A stretch of 64,000 nucleotides of DNA, from contig NZ_AMRN01000001.1 of assembly GCF_000300275.1 (NCBI RefSeq), positions 248,001 through 312,000 on the forward strand, written 5' to 3'. The stretch comes from Thalassospira profundimaris WP0211. GTDB taxonomy: Bacteria; Pseudomonadota; Alphaproteobacteria; Rhodospirillales; Thalassospiraceae. Position numbers and translations under genes: made by a program. Of this stretch, positions 1-6,521 are shown piece after piece (within the stretch, counting starts at the first letter, position 1; each line of letters begins with the position of its first letter). The notes beneath the pieces are model-generated. The model saw only the letters and a program-made list of their open reading frames with translations, did not search any database and was not told where the DNA came from.

Positions 1-718
1 GCAGGCCGCCCAGCAACATCACCCGGCAACCGGTTTTGGCAACGATATCGGGGATTTCTTCGGGTGCGACATAGATAAAGCTTTCGGGCTTATAGCTTTC
101 GCCGTCAATCAGAAGCGTGCCCGATACGACGTAAATCGCCCCTTCCTGATTTTCACCAGGCAGAAGAAGCTGCGCGCCTTCGTCCATTTCGACATCAAGG
201 TAATAAAGCTTGGATTTGACTGGGACCGGGGCGGTTTTGCCAAAGGCCTCACCGGCGATCAGGCGCATGTGATGCCCGGCATCCTCGATCACCGGCAGGT
301 CATTCTTGGCCACATGATAAAAGGCGGGATCTGATTCCTCTGCCTCATCAGGCAGCGCGACCCAAAGCTGCAAGCCATCAAGTTCATGAACGGAATTGCG
401 GACCGCATCGGTTTCGCGTTCGGAATGGGTAATGCCGTGCCCGGCACTCATCCAATTGAGATCGCCCGGTGTGATTTCAAGATCACTGCCCAGACTGTCG
501 CGATGGAGGATCGCGCCCTTGAACAGATAGGTCACGGTCGCGAGACACGTATGGGGATGCGGCGGAACGTCAATGCCCTGACCGGGTTGGAATTCGACCG
601 GCCCCATATGATCGAAAAACACGAACGGACCAACAGAGCGCACATCGCGATGGGGTAAAACGCGACGCACGGAGATACCCCCCAGATCGGATTCCTTGCC
701 AAAGATCAGCTTAACCAT
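1..718 (-). CDS. Pirin family protein (3' end beyond the window)
   Basis: A pirin, a bicupin metalloprotein; some family members act as quercetin 2,3-dioxygenase and others as transcription cofactors. The 239 codons visible contain the N-terminal cupin with metal-ligand pattern His54, His56, His98 and Glu100 inside the stretches HPHTCLATVTYL and SAGHGITHSE, which match the conserved pirin signatures. The C-terminal part of the second cupin and the stop codon lie outside the window. The start is ATG at 718, preceded by GGAGG six bases upstream. The next gene, an aldo-keto reductase on the same strand, lies about 100 bases upstream. Family assignment is secure; substrate is not known from sequence. 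Confidence 0.93.
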   Translation of the reverse strand, partial: MVKLIFGKESDLGGISVRRVLPHRDVRSVGPFVFFDHMGPVEFQPGQGIDVPPHPHTCLATVTYLFKGAILHRDSLGSDLEITPGDLNWMSAGHGITHSERETDAVRNSVHELDGLQLWVALPDEAEESDPAFYHVAKNDLPVIEDAGHHMRLIAGEAFGKTAPVPVKSKLYYLDVEMDEGAQLLLPGENQEGAIYVVSGTLLIDGESYKPESFIYVAPEEIPDIVAKTGCRVMLLGGL

Positions 719-821
719 ATGTCGCCTCCGTTCTGGTGGTGGGAAAAGCGGCGGGATAAACCGCCGCCTTTCAAAAGTCGCTGGTCAAATTCTGAGAGCA
801 AAATCTGACCATCCTGTGACC

Positions 822-1862
822 TTACGGGCAGGGATAGGTGTAGATCTGATGGATGTTTTCGATTTCTTCGAGAACAGCGTCCGACAGGGTGATGTTGGCC
901 GAGCCGATATTGGATTTCAGCTGTTCCATGCTGGTCGCGCCAATGATGTTGGACGTCAGGAACGGGCGCGAATTGACATAGGCCAGCGCCATCTGAGCCG
1001 GATCAAGACCGTTATCCTTGGCAAGCTTCACATAGGCTTCGGTTGCCTTAACGCCATTTTCGGTCAGATAGCGGCCAAAATATTGCGGCCAGACTGAGGA
1101 ACGCGCACCTTCGGGACGCGCACCGCCCAAATATTTGCCCGACAGCGCCCCGCCGCCCAGCGGCGAATAAGCCAGAAGACCGGCATCTTCGCGGATCGAA
1201 CATTCTGCCAGACCAACTTCATATTGCCGGGTCAGAAGGCTATAGGGGTTCTGAACCGAGACAACGCGCGGCCAGCCATTCTTTTCGGCCAGTTCAAGGA
1301 ACTTCATCAGGCCCCACGGGCTTTCATTCGAAAGGCCGATATGACGGACCTTGCCGGCCTTGACCAGCTCATCGAGGGCTTCGAGGCTTTCCTCAATCGG
1401 GGTGAATTCCTCGTCCGGCTCGTGGGTATAGCCGAGCTTGGAGAAGAAGTTGGAATTCCGATCCGGCCAATGGAGCTGATAAAGATCGACATAATCGGTT
1501 TTCAGACGACCAAGTGAAGCGTCAATCGCCTCAAAGATCTGCCCGCGGGTCAGACGCGGCCCGCCACGCACATACGGGAAACGATCAGCCGGACCGACGA
1601 TCTTGCTGGCGATCACCAGATCATCGCGTTTTCCGCGCTTTTCAAGCCAGTTGCCGATGATGGTTTCGGTCGCGGTAAAGGTCTCTTCCATCGCCGGGAC
1701 CGGATACATTTCGGCAGTGTCGATGAAATTGACTTCGTTGGCAGTAGCGTAATCAAGCTGTTCGAAAGCTTCTTCCTGGGTGTTCTGCTGGCCCCAGGTC
1801 ATGGTACCAAGGCAGATGACGCTGACATCAATGTCTGTACGCCCCAGTCGACGATATTCCAT
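822..1862 (-). CDS. tas: Aldo-keto reductase, Tas-like
   Basis: A cytosolic NADP(H)-dependent oxidoreductase of the aldo-keto reductase superfamily. The 346 residues equal the length I recall for E. coli Tas, and the opening MEYRRLGRTDIDVSVICLGT is typical. The catalytic tetrad is complete: Asp48 and Tyr53 in FIDTAEMY, Lys87 in IASKI and His131 in YQLHWPD. The start ATG at 1862 has AGGGG upstream. It lies just upstream of the pirin gene on the same strand, so the two may be co-transcribed. The physiological substrate cannot be inferred; Tas itself is known only as a weak suppressor of tyrosine auxotrophy. Confidence 0.9.
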   Translation of the reverse strand: MEYRRLGRTDIDVSVICLGTMTWGQQNTQEEAFEQLDYATANEVNFIDTAEMYPVPAMEETFTATETIIGNWLEKRGKRDDLVIASKIVGPADRFPYVRGGPRLTRGQIFEAIDASLGRLKTDYVDLYQLHWPDRNSNFFSKLGYTHEPDEEFTPIEESLEALDELVKAGKVRHIGLSNESPWGLMKFLELAEKNGWPRVVSVQNPYSLLTRQYEVGLAECSIREDAGLLAYSPLGGGALSGKYLGGARPEGARSSVWPQYFGRYLTENGVKATEAYVKLAKDNGLDPAQMALAYVNSRPFLTSNIIGATSMEQLKSNIGSANITLSDAVLEEIENIHQIYTYPCP

Positions 1863-2001
1863 ATGAAATTCCCCTGTCTTATGCCGCCCGCACTATTGGA
1901 TCGGGGCGGCACATGATTTTGCAATGGTATGAATATATCCGCTTGGCCACGCGATGAAACCGTTTGCAGGCAAATTTCTTATGATTTGAAAATTTGCGGC
2001 C

Positions 2002-3120
2002 TTAGATAAACAGGGTCAAAACCCCGGTATAGCCATAGAACCGGTCATTGCAGATTTCGCCATTGCCGTAAAAACCGGTCAGTGGCAAATCACCCAATTC
2101 ATCACGGATGATCATCATTTCGCGGCTTTCGGTGCCAAACAGATGCGGGCCACGGGCGACACAGCTGCAATAAAGCGCCCCGCGCGGTTTGCCCGGCAGA
2201 CGTTTTTGCAAATCGCTTAGCATGCGACGCAAATCCTGTTCGGCGGCTGCCCCGTCACGGCGGACAAAACGGATGGCGTCCCCCGCCTGCACATCGCCAC
2301 TGATCGCGATCATGTTGTTATGGGGATCAATCCCCATCAGATTGCGCACGACAAAATCACCAGTATCCGACCCCGGCACCATCAGGGCCGCGTGATAGCG
2401 CCCGGATGCCATGGATTGTTCGCCGCCATCTGCTTCGAGTTCTTGCTTAAGCACATCAAGGGCCGGGCGATCATCAAGGGTGGAGATGATGCCTTCGCGT
2501 CCCTCGGTCACGCGGTGAACCGGGCCGATTGGCGTGCAGGCCTGACTGATGCCGACCTGAACACTGGTTTTGCCATCAAACAAAACGCCCGACAGGCCAC
2601 CATTAACCACCCGGTCGGCAATCTGCGGCGCGCCGCGTTCCCCCGATGCGATGCCGCCAACCAGATAGGTTGAGCCCAATCGCGCCAGTTCGGCCAGCTG
2701 ACTAAGACTTTCGGGGGCAGCGGGATCGCCATGCACCAGGCCAAAGATCGGCTGCAAGCGGTCAATCGCGCTTTGCAGATCGCGCGCATCCAGATCGGCC
2801 TCGGTCTTGAGCGGCTCAAAAATATGGAATTCATCACGGGCAAAGGGGGCCACCATGACAGAGGCCGCCGGAACACCGAAATAGGCCCGGCCCGATCCGC
2901 AGACGCCAACGCCGGAGGTTCCGATCCAGTGTTCAATCGACAGGCGGGAACGCAGGAAAGTCAGGATACTGCCAAGATCATCGGCCAGCGGTTCGGAGAC
3001 ATACAAAAAGGCCAGAGCCTGTTTGGGCAGTGGTTCTTTTTCGAGAAGTTCTGCAAGCTCGGATGCGACCGAAGCCCAGTTTTCGCCGCTGGCATGTGCC
3101 GCCCGAAATTCCGCCGTCAT
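2002..3120 (-). CDS. FIST domain protein, stand-alone
   Basis: The 372-residue product consists almost entirely of a FIST_N domain (roughly residues 30-225) followed by FIST_C (roughly 230-365). The FIST_C hallmark is the segment GALYCSCVARG, with GFYGNGEI close to the C-terminus. FIST domains are proposed small-ligand sensors, possibly for amino acids, and are often fused to kinases or cyclases. Here there is no output domain and no signalling partner adjacent. No signal peptide or membrane segment is seen, so it should be cytosolic. The start ATG at 3120 has a GGGAGA ribosome-binding site. Confidence 0.87.
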   Translation of the reverse strand: MTAEFRAAHASGENWASVASELAELLEKEPLPKQALAFLYVSEPLADDLGSILTFLRSRLSIEHWIGTSGVGVCGSGRAYFGVPAASVMVAPFARDEFHIFEPLKTEADLDARDLQSAIDRLQPIFGLVHGDPAAPESLSQLAELARLGSTYLVGGIASGERGAPQIADRVVNGGLSGVLFDGKTSVQVGISQACTPIGPVHRVTEGREGIISTLDDRPALDVLKQELEADGGEQSMASGRYHAALMVPGSDTGDFVVRNLMGIDPHNNMIAISGDVQAGDAIRFVRRDGAAAEQDLRRMLSDLQKRLPGKPRGALYCSCVARGPHLFGTESREMMIIRDELGDLPLTGFYGNGEICNDRFYGYTGVLTLFI

Positions 3121-3190
3121 GCTGTCTCCCGTTGCTGACTGGTCAGGGTGCCCGGGTCTTGTGCCCGGTCGATAACCAGAAATCTGATGC

Positions 3191-3234
3191 TTACATCTAA
3201 GCCCAGTTAAATCTAAGCCCAGTTACATCTAAGC
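3191..3234. repeat. 16-bp tandem repeat, 2.75 copies
   Basis: The unit TTACATCTAAGCCCAG is repeated with a 16-base period (2.75 copies, one substitution in the second copy) in the gap between the J-domain gene and the FIST gene. It begins about 70 bases upstream of the FIST start codon. Function unknown; it may be slippage-prone DNA or a regulator-binding array. Confidence 0.8.
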
Positions 3235-3296
3235 ATTGGCCCACCCCTTCGACAAGGGCTTGGGCGGCGGTTCGTGATCCGGATCGATACAACCGA

Positions 3297-4001
3297 TCAG
3301 GAAACGTGCTTGCGCAGGATCTCCATCGCAGCATTGAGCTGCGTCATGCGCTGGTGGGAGCCATAATTGCTGTCGGGGTGGTGGATGGCGGCAAGAACGC
3401 GGTATTTGGCGCGGATGGCGCGTAAATCAGGCCGCGCACTTGGTGCAAAGCCCATGACATGCAGGGCCTCGTTAAAGGTGGTGACGCCGCGATCGAGCGG
3501 ATCAAAGGCAAGGTTATCAACAATCTGTCGCAGACGTTCGAGTTCTTCACGCGATTGCAGAAGTTCAACAGGTGGCTCTGCCTGACGTTTTTTAAGCGCG
3601 CGGGCTTCTTCAAGGGCGGCACGTTCGGCGGCGAGAACATCGGATTTCTCAACCCGCATATTGACATCACCCGCATCGAAATCGATCGCCATCTGAAGCG
3701 CCTTGCGCACAGTGATCACCGAAAACCCGGGTGGCAGGCGCAGTTGCAGCCGGGGTTTGCGCCGCCAGGGGCGCCCCTCGGCCGGGCCGGACTTCAAGAC
3801 AATGGTTTCGCGATCGCCCTTGGGCGGGTCGCCGGGGTCCTGATAATCCTCAATCGCCTTTTCGGGCACAATCAACATCACCGAGCGCGCCAGATCGGCG
3901 GCATTCACCCCGCGCCGTTCTGCCAGTTGCAGCACAGCGTCACGAAAGATCGAAGAACAGGGAATGGTGTAGGACTGTTTGACGGTGGAAGAAGACGACA
4001 C
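3297..4001 (-). CDS. Protein with C-terminal J domain
   Basis: This 234-residue protein ends in a short J domain: the HPD motif needed to stimulate DnaK is at residues 208-210 (AIHHPDSNYG), followed by a final helix. The N-terminal 90 residues include a segment resembling a small DNA- or partner-binding fold (about residues 12-50), then a stretch rich in Arg and Pro (LQLRLPPGF). A charged helical region at about 117-165 may form a coiled coil. The start is GTG at 4001 behind AAAGGGA. It is not canonical DnaJ, because the Gly/Phe-rich and zinc-finger regions are absent. It is probably a specialised co-chaperone recruiting DnaK to a specific client. Its promoter must lie in the unusual gene-free region upstream. 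Confidence 0.72.
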   Translation of the reverse strand: MSSSSTVKQSYTIPCSSIFRDAVLQLAERRGVNAADLARSVMLIVPEKAIEDYQDPGDPPKGDRETIVLKSGPAEGRPWRRKPRLQLRLPPGFSVITVRKALQMAIDFDAGDVNMRVEKSDVLAAERAALEEARALKKRQAEPPVELLQSREELERLRQIVDNLAFDPLDRGVTTFNEALHVMGFAPSARPDLRAIRAKYRVLAAIHHPDSNYGSHQRMTQLNAAMEILRKHVS

Positions 4002-4149
4002 TGAACAATCCCTTTAAGGCATTGAAGTATTTAACTTAAACCCGAAATCTCCGGACACCGAAAGCGCAGATCAAACGCGCCTTTCCGCCCGATGGCATGA
4101 AGTGTATCGACGGATTTAGCCCCCTGCAACTGCATTTGCAGTCAAAATT

Positions 4150-4207
4150 GAATCGCTTCCGATTCATTCACAGGCCTATCGGCGACTCGTTGGGAATCCA
4201 TGGAGTC
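4150..4207. promoter_or_regulatory. Cluster of five GANTC (CcrM methylation) sites
   Basis: GANTC occurs at 4150-4154, 4161-4165, 4184-4188, 4194-4198 and 4203-4207. Random expectation is about one per 256 bases. CcrM methylates GANTC in most alphaproteobacteria, and clustered sites occur at origins and at GcrA-dependent promoters. This cluster lies 150-205 bases upstream of the J-domain gene start. Confidence 0.6.
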
Positions 4208-4299
4208 CCCAGAACAATTCCAACACATTGATATCACGAGATATTTGTTTGAAGGCGTGCATTTCAGGCACTTAGGACACCTGTCTGGTTTCCCAAGAG

Positions 4300-4308
4300 T
4301 TATCCACA
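4300..4308 (+). promoter_or_regulatory. Perfect DnaA box
   Basis: TTATCCACA matches the strong E. coli DnaA box consensus exactly. A second site with one mismatch, TCATTCACA, is at 4164-4172 in the same orientation. Both lie in the gene-free region and near the GANTC cluster. Confidence 0.6.
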
Positions 4309-4880
4309 GGCTATAAGTGTCACCTGATTTCGGGGAATTTGATTAAGTTATTGATATTGTGTGATTTACGACATAGCGCACTTGCGATGCCCCACTCCTT
4401 CAGGAAAGGCAAAAAAGGATCAGAAACCCGATAATTGGATAACAGCCTTGGAAGAGGTGTTTTGAAAAACAACATACGCAGTAGCAGAAACGCTGTTCGA
4501 AACAGAACCGAAAGTAAATGAGGTGTTAATTTTACACCAAACCGCGTGTTTTGGTCCTCAAATGAGGGTTTTCAGGCGAAATTCTCGGTGTTCGCAAGAC
4601 ACTCGAAACCAACTTAACTTATTGATATTTATGATATTTCCGTCTTATAGCCGCGTTGACTTCGCCTTCTGAAGACCCGGCAGCTTAATCATTTCGGGTT
4701 GTTGACGTTTTCTATCTACATACGTAGTTTTTTACGGTTCACAAGCGTCGAAATTGCGCCAATCTGTGTCTTTGTGAAATTTTATAACCTGTCGGGACGC
4801 GCACAAGCCCTTGGAAAACCGACGGTTTTGCGCCCCAGATCATGAAGCGTCCGGCATATGTTCAGGCAGGTGCTTCGCGC

Positions 4881-5606
4881 TTAGCTGGCGTCAGTGGTTT
4901 GCAGCAGGTCGACGACATCTGGCAGGATGCGCTTGACGATCACGTCCACGCCGTCGGCATTAGGATGCATCCCGTCATCCTGATTAAGCTCCGGCTCGGC
5001 AGCAACGCCTTCAAGGAAAAACGGATAAAAATCAACCTGATAGCGGCTGGCGAGATCGGGATAGATGCTGTTGAATTCATCGCCGTAGGCCGTCCCCATA
5101 TTGGGCGGGGCCATCATACCGGCCAGCAGAACATCGACATCCATGCCGCGCAGCTTTTCAAGGATTTCTGCCAGGTTTTCTCGGGTCTGGGATGGCTCCA
5201 TCCCGCGAAGCGCATCATTGGCACCAAGTTCGAGCAACACCGCATCGGGTTTTTCAACCAGCGCCCAGTCGAGACGCGCCAGTCCCGCCGCCGTGGTATC
5301 GCCCGAGACGGAACTATTGATCACCCGGACATCGTGGCCTGCTTCCTTAAGGGCCGCTTCAAGCTTGGGCGCGAAACCGTTTTCATGATCAAGGCCATAG
5401 CCCGCCATCAGGCTATCACCAAATAAAACAAGGGTTTTTGGCGTTTGGTCGCTATCCTGTGCCTTGGTTTCATAGGCAAACCCGGTCATCCCAAGGGTTG
5501 CAAGGGCAAGCGTGGCAAGGGCCAAACCGGCGGATTTGCGAAAGCGCGATACCAACTTATGCGTGAACTTGATTACAGTGCGACCTTGCCCAAACGCCAA
5601 ATTCAT
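4881..5606 (-). CDS. tesA: Arylesterase / acyl-CoA thioesterase I-like SGNH hydrolase
   Basis: An exported GDSL esterase of the TesA family. From ATG 5606, with AGGTGAG six bases upstream, it is 241 residues. An N-terminal signal peptide with a hydrophobic core at about residues 25-44 directs it to the periplasm. The catalytic serine is Ser65 in FGDSLMAGYGL, the oxyanion motif is GANDALRG, and the acid-base pair is Asp211 and His214 in DGMHPN. A longer open frame runs upstream, but it would overlap the divergent ABC gene and lacks a ribosome-binding site. TesA hydrolyses acyl-CoA thioesters and aryl or acyl esters. Its position divergent from ybbA-ybbP is the conserved proteobacterial arrangement and supports the name. 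Confidence 0.93.
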   Translation of the reverse strand: MNLAFGQGRTVIKFTHKLVSRFRKSAGLALATLALATLGMTGFAYETKAQDSDQTPKTLVLFGDSLMAGYGLDHENGFAPKLEAALKEAGHDVRVINSSVSGDTTAAGLARLDWALVEKPDAVLLELGANDALRGMEPSQTRENLAEILEKLRGMDVDVLLAGMMAPPNMGTAYGDEFNSIYPDLASRYQVDFYPFFLEGVAAEPELNQDDGMHPNADGVDVIVKRILPDVVDLLQTTDAS

Positions 5607-5774
5607 TACAAATCTCACCTTTACATGCTGCGAACTTGCCGGAGCGGTTTCCGACCGTTTACCCTTAAAGAAGTTATTCAGATCAAAAGAAGTCTGAACC
5701 AGAAACGTCCTGATCCGTAAGCTTATGTAGCCTGCTTTGTTGATCTTGCAACGGACAACCCGATAGGACCCGAA

Positions 5775-6521
5775 ATGAGTGTGACCGAAACCACCACGAT
5801 ACCGGAACAAAATGTCGCCGCGTCTGGTGAAGCGCCAAAACAGACAATTGATGTGCAAAACCTGAAGCTGCGGCTGCAAGGTCCGGCCGGGATTGTCGAG
5901 ATCCTCAAGGGGGTTGATCTTGCGATTGGTGCGGGCGAGCGCGTCTCGCTGGTCGGTCCGTCGGGATCCGGCAAGACATCGCTTTTGATGGTGATCGCCG
6001 GGCTGGAACAAGCCCAGGAAGGTGTGGTGAAGGTCTGCGGCAAGGACCTTCGCGCCCTTGATGAAGATGGCCTGGCGCTTTATCGCCGCCATCATGTCGG
6101 CATCGTGTTTCAGGACTTCCACCTGATCCCGACCATGAGCGCGTTGGAGAACGTTGCGCTTCCGATGGAATTCGCCGGACGTGCGGATGCCTTTGAAAAG
6201 GCACGCGAAGAATTGGAACTTGTCGGGCTGGGTCATCGCACCGATCACTATCCCGGCCAGCTATCAGGCGGGGAGCAGCAGCGCGTTGCGCTTGCACGTG
6301 CACTTGCGACCGATCCGGAGCTTTTGCTGGCCGATGAGCCGACCGGCAACCTTGATGGCACGACCGGTGAAACGATTATCGAATTGCTGTTTGATCTGAC
6401 CAAACGGCGTGGCTCGACCCTGCTTTTGATCACCCATGATCCAGCTCTTGCCAAGCGGTGCGACCGCACGGTGATGCTGCGCGACGGCGAAATCGTTTCG
6501 CATCTGGAATCGCAGTCATGA
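5775..6521 (+). CDS. ybbA: ABC transporter ATP-binding protein YbbA
   Basis: The 248-residue ATPase belongs to the LolD/MacB-type group. It has Walker A GPSGSGKT at 61-68, Q-loop VFQDFHLIP at about 112-120, signature LSGGEQQR at 164-171, Walker B and D-loop DEPTGNLD at 188-195, and an H-loop in LLITHDP. It carries a 20-residue extension before the ABC core. Its stop overlaps the start of the following permease gene (ATGA), so the two are translated as a pair. It powers the FtsX-type permease YbbP. The substrate of this conserved transporter is unsettled. It lies divergent to tesA. Confidence 0.93.
   Translation: MSVTETTTIPEQNVAASGEAPKQTIDVQNLKLRLQGPAGIVEILKGVDLAIGAGERVSLVGPSGSGKTSLLMVIAGLEQAQEGVVKVCGKDLRALDEDGLALYRRHHVGIVFQDFHLIPTMSALENVALPMEFAGRADAFEKAREELELVGLGHRTDHYPGQLSGGEQQRVALARALATDPELLLADEPTGNLDGTTGETIIELLFDLTKRRGSTLLLITHDPALAKRCDRTVMLRDGEIVSHLESQS

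Larger units (their letters stand above)
4002..4841. other. Gene-free AT-rich region resembling a replication origin or cell-cycle control region
   Basis: There is no credible gene across roughly 840 bases between the J-domain gene and tesA. It contains five GANTC sites between 4150 and 4207, an imperfect palindrome centred on CCATGG (4192-4209), a perfect DnaA box at 4300-4308 and a one-mismatch DnaA-like box at 4164-4172. A near-identical AT-rich motif occurs twice: TTAAGTTATTGATATT near 4343 and TTAACTTATTGATATT near 4615. A short perfect palindrome (AAAACCG-A-CGGTTTT, 4815-4829) lies near the tesA end. Together these resemble an alphaproteobacterial origin or a CcrM/GcrA-controlled regulatory zone. 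One perfect DnaA box is not proof. Confidence 0.4.

Noticed and set aside
386..658. Plus-strand frame of 90 codons opposite pirin
   Set aside because: It is antisense to the pirin reading frame, whose conserved metal-ligand motif is intact; long antisense frames are expected at this G+C.
3191..3234. Possible CRISPR remnant
   Set aside because: The repeats are contiguous with no spacers, the unit is only 16 bases and no cas gene is present.
4881..6248. 455-codon version of the tesA frame
   Set aside because: The extra N-terminus is antisense to ybbA; the signal peptide and ribosome-binding site mark ATG 5606 instead.
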